Assembly: GCA_963677175.2 (NCBI GenBank)
Contig: CAXXES010000003.1
Location: 124,001-188,000 of the forward strand
DNA from: Sunxiuqinia sp963677175
Lineage (GTDB): Bacteria > Bacteroidota > Bacteroidia > Bacteroidales > Prolixibacteraceae
Length of the DNA: 64,000 nt
Reading direction: 5' to 3'
Both the position numbers and the translations under genes were made by a program. A model generated the notes under the pieces. That model saw nothing but the letters and a program-made list of their open reading frames with translations. It ran no database searches and was not told the origin of the DNA. Below are positions 34,583 to 43,936 of the stretch, in pieces (within the stretch, counting starts at the first letter, position 1; each line of letters begins with the position of its first letter).

Positions 34583-35641
34583 TTATTCAATGTTTCTGTT
34601 TGAGATATAAGCACGCCATTTCTCAATTACCTCGCTCATATCTTCGGGCAATTCCGAGTCGAAAAGCATTGACTCTCCGGTTGTCGGATGCACAAAGCCA
34701 AGGGTCTTGGCATGCAACGCCTGACGCGGCAAAATTTTAAAGCAATTGTGTACAAACTGTTTGTATTTGGCAAAGGTTGTGCCGCGCAACACCTGATTGC
34801 CTCCGTAAGTATCGTCGTTAAAAAGCGGATGTCCGAGGTATTTCATGTGCACCCGAATCTGGTGTGTGCGCCCAGTTTCCAACTGGCACTGCACCAGATT
34901 GACGTAGCCCAGTTCTTCCAACACCTTGTAATGCGTAACTGCCGATTTTCCATATTCGCCTTCGGGATAAACGGTAAAAACCTGCCGGTCTTTCTGGCTT
35001 CGTCCGATGTTTCCCTCGATGGTTCCGCTGGGCTCTTTCAGATTGCCCCAAACCAAAGCTACGTATTGCCGCTTGGTGGTCTTTTCAAAAAACTGAAGCG
35101 AAAGCTTGATTTTAGCCAGTTCAGTTTTGGCTACCACCATCAAGCCCGATGTGTTTTTATCAATCCGGTGAACCAGCCCGGGACGTGGATCGGCACTGTT
35201 GAAAAGCGGTAAATCTTTGTAATAATAAGCCAACGCATTGACCAAAGTTCCGGTGTAATTTCCGTGCCCGGGATGAACAACCAATCCAGGCTGCTTATTC
35301 AGTACGATCAACTGATCATCTTCATAAACGATATTCAGGGGAATGTCTTCGGGGATGATTTTCAACTCGCGCCGCGGAAAATCCATCATGACAGCTACTT
35401 CATCGCCGGGCTTTACTTTGTAGTTCGACTTAACCGACTGCCCGTTCACCAGGATGTTACCTGCATCGGCTGCAGCCTGAATCCGGCTCCGTGAAGCGTT
35501 ATCAATCCGGTTAACCAAGTATTTATCCACCCGCAACATTTTCTGCCCAGGGTCAACTTCCAACTTGTAATGCTCGTACATCACCTGGTCATCCAGCTCT
35601 TCTGAATCGTCGCCTAAATCAATATTTTTATCTTCAACCAT
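34583..35641 (-). CDS. rluD: RluD-type 23S rRNA pseudouridine synthase
   Basis: The 352-residue protein has an S4 RNA-binding domain (about 30-95, KYLVNRIDNASRSRIQAA) and the catalytic domain with the Asp motif HRIDKNTSGLMVVAK and GRTHQIRVHMKYLGHPLFND. It isomerises uridines in helix 69 of 23S rRNA, if it is truly RluD. Paralogues RluC and RluA are not excluded. It overlaps the PASTA gene stop by one base and is followed by ddl. Confidence 0.9.
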   Translation of the reverse strand: MVEDKNIDLGDDSEELDDQVMYEHYKLEVDPGQKMLRVDKYLVNRIDNASRSRIQAAADAGNILVNGQSVKSNYKVKPGDEVAVMMDFPRRELKIIPEDIPLNIVYEDDQLIVLNKQPGLVVHPGHGNYTGTLVNALAYYYKDLPLFNSADPRPGLVHRIDKNTSGLMVVAKTELAKIKLSLQFFEKTTKRQYVALVWGNLKEPSGTIEGNIGRSQKDRQVFTVYPEGEYGKSAVTHYKVLEELGYVNLVQCQLETGRTHQIRVHMKYLGHPLFNDDTYGGNQVLRGTTFAKYKQFVHNCFKILPRQALHAKTLGFVHPTTGESMLFDSELPEDMSEVIEKWRAYISNRNIE

Positions 35642-36450
35642 TAATTCAAATCCTTTTCATTGGCTTGTTCTAATTTCTCCTCATCGACAGTCAGCCACAA
35701 ATCGATTGATTTTCCCTGTTCAATCATATCCCCGGGAATGGATTCAGGACGTTGCTGCCAAACACGGGCTTCGGTGCTATCAGCAACAGATTCGAAGGAA
35801 TCGTCGTAGATCACCGCTCCCACATTCAGATACGACACGGCAATTAATTCATAGGCCTGATCCAGGCGTACGCCGATTAAGTTGGGGATTTCGGTTCGTT
35901 CGCCAAAGCGATTTTGCCCAACGGTTAAGTCGATGTTCGCTCCCTTATTAACCAAAGTTCCTTCTTCCACCGGTTTTCCGTAAAGCTTTTGCTCCAGCAC
36001 CAAATTCGGAAACTCAGAAGGGATATAATCCACATTGCCAACATTCAGTCCAAAACTCATCATCAGGTTCATGGCCTGCCGGAAAGAAATATCAGTTAGT
36101 TTGGGCATGGCTACCTGTTCGGGCTTGGTAGCACAAATGGTAAAGAAAATGGTTCGTCCATACTTCACCATCGATCCGGCGGCAGGAACCTGATCAATTA
36201 CCGCTCCTGGTTCTACCTCCTCAAGGTAAACCGAATCCATAACCTGGAATTCCAATTTAGCTTCGGCCACTTTTTCTTTAGCCTGATCAAGCAACATTCC
36301 CGAAAAATCGGGTACTGCATACGCTTCGCCATGATTGGTGTAGATGCGCAATCCGAACATGGTAATCAGCAACAGCATGATGGTTATGGCAATAGCCAGC
36401 AAAATACTCATCCAGAAATTTTTACTTGTCAGGTACGCCTTCAAACTCAT
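35641..36450 (-). CDS. Membrane-anchored PASTA-domain protein
   Basis: The 269-residue protein has a short cytoplasmic start, one membrane helix (about 15-34) and three PASTA repeats in the periplasm. These begin near YAVPDFSGMLLDQAKEKV, VAMPKLTDISFRQAMNLM and TEIPNLIGVRLDQAYELI. There is no kinase domain. PASTA repeats bind wall fragments or serve as spacers. Its position with ddl links it to the cell wall. It is the first gene of the run. Confidence 0.88.
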   Translation of the reverse strand: MSLKAYLTSKNFWMSILLAIAITIMLLLITMFGLRIYTNHGEAYAVPDFSGMLLDQAKEKVAEAKLEFQVMDSVYLEEVEPGAVIDQVPAAGSMVKYGRTIFFTICATKPEQVAMPKLTDISFRQAMNLMMSFGLNVGNVDYIPSEFPNLVLEQKLYGKPVEEGTLVNKGANIDLTVGQNRFGERTEIPNLIGVRLDQAYELIAVSYLNVGAVIYDDSFESVADSTEARVWQQRPESIPGDMIEQGKSIDLWLTVDEEKLEQANEKDLN

Positions 36451-36690
36451 AGGGTAAGTGTTTATTCTTCTTCGGCAACAAAAATAGCTTAAAAAATAGT
36501 ATGTGGAAGAGCGAATAAAATATAAAATGCTTGTCGGTCTATTTCCCGATTGAATCGTTGATAAAAGTCACACCGACAAATCTGGTCCGACATTCCTTGC
36601 CTGCAGTGACTAAGCCGAGGTATAAAAACACAAAAAGGCAAAGAATCGTATTCTTCACCTCTCAATGTATTTAAGATTTAATTTGCTTTT

Positions 36691-36849
36691 CTAACGCTTG
36701 TGACGTGGCTCGTCAGAAACAGTCAATTTCTTTCTTCCTTTTGCACGACGCAACTTCAAAACTTTGCGACCGCCCACAGTAGCCATTTTCGCACGGAATC
36801 CATGTTTATTTCTGCGCTTCCTGTTTGATGGTTGAAATGTCCTTTTCAT
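36691..36849 (-). CDS. rpmH: 50S ribosomal protein L34
   Basis: This 52-residue, very basic protein starts MKRTFQPSNRKRRNKHGFRA and continues MATVGGRKVLKLRRAKGRKK, the L34 signature. It is slightly longer than the usual 44-46 residues, with a tail VSDEPRHKR seen in Bacteroidota. A good promoter lies upstream. It is not next to rnpA or dnaA, unlike the arrangement in most other phyla. Confidence 0.95.
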   Translation of the reverse strand: MKRTFQPSNRKRRNKHGFRAKMATVGGRKVLKLRRAKGRKKLTVSDEPRHKR

Positions 36850-36895
36850 TTGTCAATATTTTTATTTGTAACGTACTCTCGCTTAATTCGGACTG

Positions 36896-36927
36896 CAAAA
36901 ATAATCCTTTTTTGATTCCTTCCAAAA
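36896..36927 (-). promoter_or_regulatory. Promoter of rpmH
   Basis: On the minus strand TTTTG (36923-36927) and TATTTTTG (36896-36903) are 19 bases apart, a close match to the Bacteroidota -33/-7 consensus, 47 bases before the ATG. Confidence 0.65.
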
Positions 36928-36936
36928 TATTGCTAC

Positions 36937-37572
36937 TTATTTTAGAAGCTTTTTTAGTGGTAAATGAATGAGCTTCTTGGTCTCGAAAAATTCCTCATCA
37001 AACAGTTCACTCAAAGGATAAACCTGCACCTGATTTTTAAAGGGCTCCAGCTCGTCTAAAAAATCACCACCCTTCAGGTATAAAACACCGTTTTCCAAAG
37101 AGTTCTGCTGCCTATTGCTGATCTTTCTCCGGATCAACGCAACAAACTTCGGGAATGCTGTTACCGCACGGCTCACGACAAAATCAAATTGTCCATCCAC
37201 TTTTTCGGCGCGGTTTTGCTGCGCGCTCACATTGGATAGTCCTAAACTTTGACTGACTTCCTCAACCACTTTAATTTTTTTTGCGATGGAATCGACGAGT
37301 AAAAAGTTTGTTTCCGGAAACAAAATAGCCAGTGGAATACCTGGAAATCCGCCACCTGTGCCAACATCCATGATCGAAGTGCCTGGTGCAAACCGGATGT
37401 ATTTTGCAATGGCCAGCGAATGAAGAACGTGGCGTTCGTAAAGCTGGTCAATATCTTTTCGTGAAATGACATTAATCTTTTCATTCCACTCTCGGTATAG
37501 GAGGTCAAGTTTTGCCAGCTGTTCCTGCTGCCGGGTTGTTAAATCCGGAAAATATTTTTTGATGATTTCCAT
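36937..37572 (-). CDS. rsmG: 16S rRNA (guanine-N7) methyltransferase
   Basis: The 211-residue class I methyltransferase has IMDVGTGGGFPGIPLAILFP (SAM loop), FLLVDSIAKKIKVVEEV and the conserved DFVVSRAVTAF. RsmG methylates G527 of 16S rRNA. It sits between the ECF sigma gene and rpmH, all on the minus strand. Confidence 0.95.
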   Translation of the reverse strand: MEIIKKYFPDLTTRQQEQLAKLDLLYREWNEKINVISRKDIDQLYERHVLHSLAIAKYIRFAPGTSIMDVGTGGGFPGIPLAILFPETNFLLVDSIAKKIKVVEEVSQSLGLSNVSAQQNRAEKVDGQFDFVVSRAVTAFPKFVALIRRKISNRQQNSLENGVLYLKGGDFLDELEPFKNQVQVYPLSELFDEEFFETKKLIHLPLKKLLK

Positions 37573-37670
37573 AAATTACGCTTAATAGATGAATGACCCC
37601 ACGAATGACAATTTGAGCGTTCATATCCGCTTATGCCAAAATGATAACCAACTGATTTCAACCTCTCGTC

Positions 37671-38282
37671 TTAGGAATCCTTGTCGTCAATCTCGGTCGA
37701 CTCAATCATTTTAAACAACATTTCGCGTGCTCTGAATAGTTGAGCTTTTACAGTTCCGAGCGGCAAATTTAGCTCTTTTGCAATTTCCTCGTAAGAAAAT
37801 TCACGAAAATAACGAAGTTCGACCAGCGTGCGGTAACGGGGTTTGAGCTTGTGTACAATGCGCCGCAACAAAATGGCTTTTTGTATGCGGATCAGCTTCT
37901 CTTCCGGGTTGGGGTCTTTCGACTTGAGGCGAATGGTCTGCTCATTGTCATTGTTGTCGGAGTTACTTTCAATCGACACATGCACGCCTTTTTTCTTTCG
38001 CAGAAAATCAATGCAATTGTTTGATGCGATTTTAAACAGCCAAGTGCTAAACGCATAGCTTGGCGAATACTGGTGTAGGTTTTTAAATGCTTTTCCAAAC
38101 GCCTCGATAGTCAGATCTTCCGCGTCGCTCTTGTTGTTTACCATTTTTAGAAGCATAAAATAAATGGCATCCTTATATTTACTTAATAGCTTAGCAAATG
38201 CTTTTTCATCCCCTTTTAAGGCGGATTCAACCAAGGCAAAGTCCTGTTGGGCCTTATCGGACAAATTGGGATTTAATTCCAT
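37671..38282 (-). CDS. ECF-type RNA polymerase sigma factor
   Basis: The 203-residue protein has sigma region 2 (DAEDLTIEAFGKAFKNLHQY, FSTWLFKIASNNCIDFLRKK) and region 4 (LVELRYFREFSYEEIAKELN, LPLGTVKAQLFRAREML), joined by an acidic, Asn-rich linker (ESNSDNNDNEQ). It resembles the RpoE/SigW group. No anti-sigma gene is adjacent. It starts directly after the stop of a glycosyltransferase gene, suggesting co-transcription. Confidence 0.92.
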   Translation of the reverse strand: MELNPNLSDKAQQDFALVESALKGDEKAFAKLLSKYKDAIYFMLLKMVNNKSDAEDLTIEAFGKAFKNLHQYSPSYAFSTWLFKIASNNCIDFLRKKKGVHVSIESNSDNNDNEQTIRLKSKDPNPEEKLIRIQKAILLRRIVHKLKPRYRTLVELRYFREFSYEEIAKELNLPLGTVKAQLFRAREMLFKMIESTEIDDKDS

Positions 38283-39401
38283 TTATTTTTTTTTATCGTG
38301 GATGTAGTTTTTTGTGGCCTGTAACAAATTTAGCACTGGTCTGATATAAACGTACACAAACGAAGATAAAAAGATTTTATCTTCGTTCAAATGAGCGACC
38401 ACACTTTTAAGTATAAAAAATTGAAAAATAAGGACTAGCATGGCAGGTACTACAACAAACGGCCAATTTTTAGGTTCAACAACCAGCATCCAGACCAGGG
38501 CTCCGAAAAATAGGTGTTTTGACAAATCTCCCATAAAATAAACCAGTCGTTTCCAAAATCCCAATTGCTGGTTTAACCGTATTTTCTTTTTCAGAAAATC
38601 AAAAAAATCGCCTCTCTGAATCCTGACTTGTTCATGGATAAAGGTTTCTGGATCAATCGATACGTGGATTTTCTTCTTGAACCGGTCGTTGAAAACCAAT
38701 TCGAGATTAGCAAAATGATCATTCATTTTTCCGCGAAAACCAGACTGCTCAAAATAGATTGACTTTCGAAAAAGCACATTGCAATCTTCGTAAAACACCG
38801 GCAACCCAACAATGGAAAACGCTGCCGAGTCAATAAATGCAACCAGACGCTCCATACGGCAAAGCTTGTTACGCCAACCTTTCCCTGAGGCAAAGTTAAC
38901 ATAGCCCATCAGCAAGTTTGAATCTCCAGCGTTGTCATCCAGCCTCTTCAGAAAAGCCAAATCAACCGACTGACTATCGGGACTTAAAAAGACAATGCGA
39001 TCATGTGAAGCTGCCTTCAGAGCCAGATTAATTGCTATTTTCTCTGAGAAGTTGGTTTCCTGGCTGATGGATGTATATTTTAATTGCGAATATTTTTGGG
39101 CTAGTTGCGTTATTTTAAGGAGGGTATGATCTTCTGAGAAATTATCTACAACCACCACTTCAAAGTTTGGATAATCCAGCTCCAGCAAATCTGTCAAAAT
39201 GGATTCAATACGCTCCTCTTCATTGCGAACCGAAAGGCAAATACTGATAGGCTCACCCTTTCCGCTTTCCGACGTCTGTTTAAGAAACAACAGGCGAAGA
39301 AAGAAAAACAACAAAAAGAATAGTTCAAGAGCGACAGCACCAAAAAAAATGCCTGGTGCAATCCACTCTATCATCGTTCGTTCAAAGAAGTTGAAATCCA
39401 T
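38283..39401 (-). CDS. Membrane-anchored family 2 glycosyltransferase
   Basis: The 372-residue protein has an N-terminal membrane segment (about 13-38), a GT-A domain (PISICLSVRNEEERIESIL, VVVVDNFSEDHTLL, FLSPDSQS) and two or three hydrophobic segments at the C-terminus. Where DxD is usual it reads PDSQ. It likely builds an envelope glycan at the inner membrane. The next gene, an ECF sigma factor, starts at once after its stop. Confidence 0.85.
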   Translation of the reverse strand: MDFNFFERTMIEWIAPGIFFGAVALELFFLLFFFLRLLFLKQTSESGKGEPISICLSVRNEEERIESILTDLLELDYPNFEVVVVDNFSEDHTLLKITQLAQKYSQLKYTSISQETNFSEKIAINLALKAASHDRIVFLSPDSQSVDLAFLKRLDDNAGDSNLLMGYVNFASGKGWRNKLCRMERLVAFIDSAAFSIVGLPVFYEDCNVLFRKSIYFEQSGFRGKMNDHFANLELVFNDRFKKKIHVSIDPETFIHEQVRIQRGDFFDFLKKKIRLNQQLGFWKRLVYFMGDLSKHLFFGALVWMLVVEPKNWPFVVVPAMLVLIFQFFILKSVVAHLNEDKIFLSSFVYVYIRPVLNLLQATKNYIHDKKK

Positions 39402-39512
39402 GATTTGATTTTACACACAAAAATAGTAATCAAACAGACTTCTCACGCATCTTTTACCCGAAAATAGCCCAAGGCGTGAAAGCCTAATTTCTTATGGTTT
39501 AACTTTTATAAC

Positions 39513-39520
39513 TATCTTTG
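39513..39520 (+). promoter_or_regulatory. Promoter -7 box of tgt
   Basis: TATCTTTG fits TAnnTTTG, 20 bases before the tgt ATG. Confidence 0.55.
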
Positions 39521-39539
39521 AGCACTCAAAAATCAGCAG

Positions 39540-40670
39540 ATGGATTTTACGCTTCAACATCAGACAGTTAACAGCCAGGGCCGGGCCGGAATACTGGAAA
39601 CCGAACACGGGACAATTGAAACGCCAATTTTTATGCCGGTAGGAACTGCCGGCTCAGTAAAAGGCATTCATATGAAAGAGCTGAAAGATGACATTCAGGT
39701 GCAAATCATTCTTGGCAATACTTACCATTTATATTTGCGTCCGGGAACCGACATCATAGAAGAAGCTGGCGGATTGCATAAGTTTAACGGCTGGGACGGA
39801 CCAATACTGACCGATAGCGGTGGCTACCAAGTTTTTTCGCTCGGAGACATCCGGAAATTAACTGAGGAGGGAGCTAAGTTCCAGTCGCATATTGACGGAT
39901 CACGCCACTTGTTTACACCGGAAAGTGTGATTGATGTGCAACGAAAAATCGGAGCTGACATCATCATGGCTTTTGATGAATGCACTCCGGGAGATGCCGA
40001 TTATGACTATGCCAAAAAATCGCTAAGCCTTACGCAGCGCTGGCTTGAACGCTGTGTCAATCAAATGGAAAAAACCAAACCGTTGTACGGGCACAGCCAG
40101 TCACTATTTCCCATTGTACAAGGCGCGGTATACCCTGATTTGAGAGAGGCGGCAGCCAAACATGTGACATCGATTCCGAGTGATGGGTACGCCATTGGCG
40201 GACTGTCAGTGGGCGAATCCGAAGCCGACATGTACGCGATGATTGAAGTAGTTAACCCGATTCTGCCACAAGACAAACCCCGCTACCTGATGGGTGTTGG
40301 AACTCCCATCAACATTCTGGAAGCCATTGACCGGGGAGTTGATCTGTTCGACTGTGTAATGCCTACCCGAAATGGACGCAACGGCATGCTATTTACTAAA
40401 AACGGAATTATCAATATCAGAAATAAAAAGTGGGCCACTGATTTTTCACCCGTCGACCCGGATGGCACATCATTTGTCGACTACCATTATTCCAAAGCTT
40501 TTTTACGTCACCTGATTATTTCGAACGAAATGTTGGGCGCCCAAATTGCCAGCCAACATAACCTGGCTTTTTACTTGTGGCTCACTAAAGAAGCCCGCAG
40601 GCAAATTTTGGCCGACAACTTTAAAGCATGGAAAGAAGAGTTGGTGCAACAATTAGGAAAACGCCTATAG
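39540..40670 (+). CDS. tgt: tRNA-guanine transglycosylase
   Basis: The 376-residue TIM-barrel enzyme swaps guanine-34 for a queuosine precursor in tRNA. Visible are ILTDSGGYQVFSL (first catalytic Asp), MAFDECTPGDADYDY, YAIGGLSVGESEADMY and LFDCVMPTRNGRNGMLF (nucleophile Asp and anticodon contacts). The zinc-binding CxCxxC segment of typical bacterial Tgt is replaced by GTSFVDYHYS, so the usual ligands are absent. The protein is otherwise complete. It ends 8 bases before the LptF/LptG gene. Confidence 0.94.
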   Translation: MDFTLQHQTVNSQGRAGILETEHGTIETPIFMPVGTAGSVKGIHMKELKDDIQVQIILGNTYHLYLRPGTDIIEEAGGLHKFNGWDGPILTDSGGYQVFSLGDIRKLTEEGAKFQSHIDGSRHLFTPESVIDVQRKIGADIIMAFDECTPGDADYDYAKKSLSLTQRWLERCVNQMEKTKPLYGHSQSLFPIVQGAVYPDLREAAAKHVTSIPSDGYAIGGLSVGESEADMYAMIEVVNPILPQDKPRYLMGVGTPINILEAIDRGVDLFDCVMPTRNGRNGMLFTKNGIINIRNKKWATDFSPVDPDGTSFVDYHYSKAFLRHLIISNEMLGAQIASQHNLAFYLWLTKEARRQILADNFKAWKEELVQQLGKRL

Positions 40671-40678
40671 AACTGGAT

Positions 40679-41767
40679 ATGAAAATACCAAAGCTGAAAA
40701 CAATTGACATTTATATTATTCGGAAATTTCTGGGAACATTCTTTTATTCCATTGCGCTCATTATCAGTATTGCTATGGTCTTCGATTTCTCTGAAAATCT
40801 GGATGAGTTTATTTCGAAAGATGCACCGATGAATGCTATTCTTTTCGACTATTACCTGAACTTCATCCCGTTTTATGCGAATTTGTTCAGCGCCCTGTTC
40901 ACCTTCATCGCAGTTATTTATTTCACCTCAAAAATGGCTTACAACTCCGAAATAATTGCCATCTTAAGCAGCGGCGTATCCTACGCGAGGCTCATGAGGC
41001 CGTATATGATTTCAGCATTCGTTATTGCTTTGCTTTCCTACACTCTTGGAAATTATATCATTCCTCCATCCAATAAAAAAAGAATTGAGTTTAGAACGAC
41101 CTACATTGATTCTCCAAAAAATTACCTGGAGCGAAATATCCACCGCCAACTTTCGCCCGGAGTATTTATTTATATGCAAAGCTACAATACCTCCAATGAT
41201 GTGGGGTATAAATTCACCATCGAAAAATTTGAGGAGGGCGAGCTCAAATCGAAGTTGGAAGCCGACTATATTAAATGGGACCGGGAAGACATGAAATGGG
41301 TGATCAACAATTACTTCATCCGCGATATTGACGGCTATAACGAAACCATTACCACCGGCATAAAAATAGACACCACCCTGAATATGACTCCGGATGATTA
41401 TCGGGTGATGAAAAATATTGTGGAAACCATGAAATTACCCGATCTGAATGAAGAAATCAAAGAAATGAAACGAAGGGGAGTCAACACCACCGAATTTGAG
41501 ATTGAAAAACACCAACGGCTTTCCGGGCCTTTTTCTGCCTTCATATTAACTTTGATGGGCGTTTCGCTGGCCTCGCGCAAAATAAAAGGTGGACTTGGGC
41601 TTCATCTTGGACTAGGTATTCTGTTCAGCTTTACTTATATTATGTTCATGCAGATATCGACCGTGTTTGCGCTCTCCGGAGCTGTAGCGCCTGTCATCGC
41701 AGCATGGATTCCTAACATACTTTTTGGTGCCTTGGCAGCCTACCTGTATAAACAGGGAAGCCGCTAA
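40679..41767 (+). CDS. LptF/LptG-family permease
   Basis: The 362-residue YjgP/YjgQ protein has three membrane helices at each end and a periplasmic beta-jellyroll domain between them (about 130-265). Typical are KIPKLKTIDIYIIRKF at the start and GPFSAFILTLMGVSLASRKIKGG before the last helices. It is part of the machinery that pulls lipopolysaccharide out of the inner membrane. ATG 40679 is chosen since an earlier in-frame ATG lies inside tgt. Which of LptF or LptG it is cannot be settled here. Confidence 0.9.
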   Translation: MKIPKLKTIDIYIIRKFLGTFFYSIALIISIAMVFDFSENLDEFISKDAPMNAILFDYYLNFIPFYANLFSALFTFIAVIYFTSKMAYNSEIIAILSSGVSYARLMRPYMISAFVIALLSYTLGNYIIPPSNKKRIEFRTTYIDSPKNYLERNIHRQLSPGVFIYMQSYNTSNDVGYKFTIEKFEEGELKSKLEADYIKWDREDMKWVINNYFIRDIDGYNETITTGIKIDTTLNMTPDDYRVMKNIVETMKLPDLNEEIKEMKRRGVNTTEFEIEKHQRLSGPFSAFILTLMGVSLASRKIKGGLGLHLGLGILFSFTYIMFMQISTVFALSGAVAPVIAAWIPNILFGALAAYLYKQGSR

Positions 41768-41874
41768 GCAAACCTTCAAACCATACGGCAAATTGTTCAA
41801 AACCAAATATTAGCTCTCTCGTATGACCAAACATCAAATGTTTGAAAAAAATAGCTTTGTGTTTGAAAAAATTC

Positions 41875-41882
41875 TAATTTTG
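41875..41882 (+). promoter_or_regulatory. Promoter -7 box of the carboxylase operon
   Basis: TAATTTTG fits TAnnTTTG in a 200-base AT-rich gap and leaves an 85-base leader before pccB. Confidence 0.5.
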
Positions 41883-41967
41883 ACCCGTTAAAAACATAAA
41901 GAACTAACATAAACTTTTAACGGTATCCGGCTAACCGGAACATTTTTTTTAATTAAAACTATTTAAT

Positions 41968-43512
41968 ATGTCGTTGAAACGGAATATCCTTGACCTTCGA
42001 AAAAGGAAGAGTGAAGTTCTCAAAGGTGGTGGTGAAAAAGCCATTGAGAAACAAGTTGCAATGGGGAAACTCACTGCCCGCGAGCGTATTTTATACATCC
42101 TTGACCAGGGTTCATTTCACGAGTATGACCTGTTTGTTGAGCACGCAGCCCGCGATTTTGACATGGAAAATAAAAAATTGCACGGCGATGGGGTGATCAT
42201 CGGCACAGGAACAGTGCATGGTTCTCCGGTATGTATTTTCGCTCAGGACTTCACCGTTGCCGGTGGCTCACTTGGTTTAATGCACGCCCGGAAAATCACA
42301 AAAATTATGGACCACGCCCTCAAAATGCGTGTCCCATTAATTGGTATCAACGACTCAGGTGGTGCCCGAATCCAAGAAGGTGTTGACTCATTGGCGGGCT
42401 ATGGTGAGATTTTCTTCCGTAACACGTTGGCTTCAGGAGTTATTCCTCAAATTTCGGTTATTTTAGGCCCTTGCGCCGGAGGAGCAGTTTATTCGCCTGC
42501 ACTGACGGACTTCGTTTTTGTGGTGAATAACATCTCCAAAATGTTTATCACCGGTCCAAGTGTTATCAAAACCGTGCTGGGGGAAGAGATTTCGATGGAA
42601 GAGCTGGGAGGAGCCAAAGTGCATGCCGAAATTACCGGAAATGCTCATTTCTATGCTGAAAGTGAATTGGAATGCTTCGAACAGATCAAAAAGCTAATGG
42701 CCTACATTCCATGGAACAACAAGCAAAAGGCTGCTAAAATTGAACCTAAACTTCCGAAGAAGAAAAAGAAAATTGAGAATATTGTACCGGGCGATGCGAA
42801 AATGCCTTATGACATTCGGGACATCATTCAATCCATTACAGATAACTCCGACTTCTTCGAGATCATGGAAATGTTTGCACCAAACATTGTGATTGGATTT
42901 GGTCGTTTGCATGGCGAAACAGTAGGTTTTGTTGCCAACCAACCAAAGGTTCTGGCAGGAGTGCTGGATTGTGACAGCTCCGATAAGGCTGCCCGCTTTA
43001 TTCGCTATTGCAACGCTTTCGACATTCCAATCATCACACTAGAAGACCTGCCCGGGTATTTGCCGGGAGTTGACCAGGAACATGCCGGGGTTATTCGCCA
43101 CGGAGCAAAAATTCTTTACGCCTATAGCGAGGCCACCGTACCAAAAATTACTGTGATTATCCGTAAAGCTTACGGTGGAGGTTACATTGCTATGAACTCA
43201 CGCCACCTGCGTGCCGACTTTGTTTTTGCATGGCCAACAGCCGAAATTGCAGTGATGGGCCCCGAAGGAGCTGCCAACATTGTTTTCCGCAAGGAAATTG
43301 CTGAAGCGGACGATCCGGAAGCAATGCGTCAAATAAAAATCGAGGAGTATAAAACAAAATTTGCCAACCCTTATGTTGCAGCCGCAAGAGGATACATTGA
43401 TGAAGTGATTGAGCCTGAAGATACCCGAAAAATGTTGCTTCATGCCTTACAGGTATCGGCAAACAAATCGGTTATGGGCCCGAGCAAAAAACACGGAATT
43501 CCTCCATTTTAA
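41968..43512 (+). CDS. pccB: Acyl-CoA carboxylase carboxyltransferase subunit (PccB/MmdA type)
   Basis: The 514-residue biotin-dependent carboxyltransferase has two crotonase-fold halves. Visible are GKLTARERILYILDQGSF, ALKMRVPLIGINDSGGARIQEG, GPCAGGAVYSPALTDF and, in the second half, ITLEDLPGYLPGVDQEH and RKAYGGGYIAMNS. In Bacteroidota it interconverts propionyl-CoA and methylmalonyl-CoA. It is followed 16 bases later by a biotin carrier gene, but no biotin carboxylase gene is adjacent. Confidence 0.93.
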   Translation: MSLKRNILDLRKRKSEVLKGGGEKAIEKQVAMGKLTARERILYILDQGSFHEYDLFVEHAARDFDMENKKLHGDGVIIGTGTVHGSPVCIFAQDFTVAGGSLGLMHARKITKIMDHALKMRVPLIGINDSGGARIQEGVDSLAGYGEIFFRNTLASGVIPQISVILGPCAGGAVYSPALTDFVFVVNNISKMFITGPSVIKTVLGEEISMEELGGAKVHAEITGNAHFYAESELECFEQIKKLMAYIPWNNKQKAAKIEPKLPKKKKKIENIVPGDAKMPYDIRDIIQSITDNSDFFEIMEMFAPNIVIGFGRLHGETVGFVANQPKVLAGVLDCDSSDKAARFIRYCNAFDIPIITLEDLPGYLPGVDQEHAGVIRHGAKILYAYSEATVPKITVIIRKAYGGGYIAMNSRHLRADFVFAWPTAEIAVMGPEGAANIVFRKEIAEADDPEAMRQIKIEEYKTKFANPYVAAARGYIDEVIEPEDTRKMLLHALQVSANKSVMGPSKKHGIPPF

Positions 43513-43528
43513 ACAAAAAATCTGAACT

Positions 43529-43849
43529 ATGACTGAACAGAAATACGAAACGATTATCGTACACAGCGCCAAGTATTATACCGAATATACCCGCAAGTAC
43601 CGCAATCGTCCAATTTGGGAAGAACCCAATATGAATCATATTTATTCTTTCATCCCCGGAACAATCATTGATGTTTATGTAAAAGTGGGTGAAAAACTCA
43701 AGGAAGGAGATAGCCTGTTGATTTTAGAAGCCATGAAAATGCACAACAACGTGCAAATGCCTTTTGATGGCAAAATCGTTAAAGTGTACGTCAAGCCGGG
43801 AGAGAGAATTCCGAAGAAACATTTGATGCTTGAAATCAAACCACTATAA
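43529..43849 (+). CDS. Biotin carboxyl carrier protein
   Basis: The 106-residue protein has a short basic N-terminal part (TRKYRNRPIWEEPN) and a biotinyl domain with the target Lys in LILEAMKMHNNVQMP (about residue 71). It carries the carboxyl group to the PccB-type subunit encoded just upstream. It is shorter than the usual 140-170-residue carrier, lacking most of the linker. A terminator follows directly. Confidence 0.92.
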   Translation: MTEQKYETIIVHSAKYYTEYTRKYRNRPIWEEPNMNHIYSFIPGTIIDVYVKVGEKLKEGDSLLILEAMKMHNNVQMPFDGKIVKVYVKPGERIPKKHLMLEIKPL

Positions 43850-43877
43850 AAAAAGGGACCGCTTGGTCCCTTTTTTT
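43848..43877. terminator. Terminator after the carboxylase operon
   Basis: A-rich arm, GGGACC-GCTT-GGTCCC stem and seven T; active in the plus direction and probably also in the minus direction. Confidence 0.85.
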
Positions 43878-43936
43878 CTTTCATGTGTTTTCTTAAGGAA
43901 ACCTTAAAAGATTAACACGATTCAATCCTCAACGAA

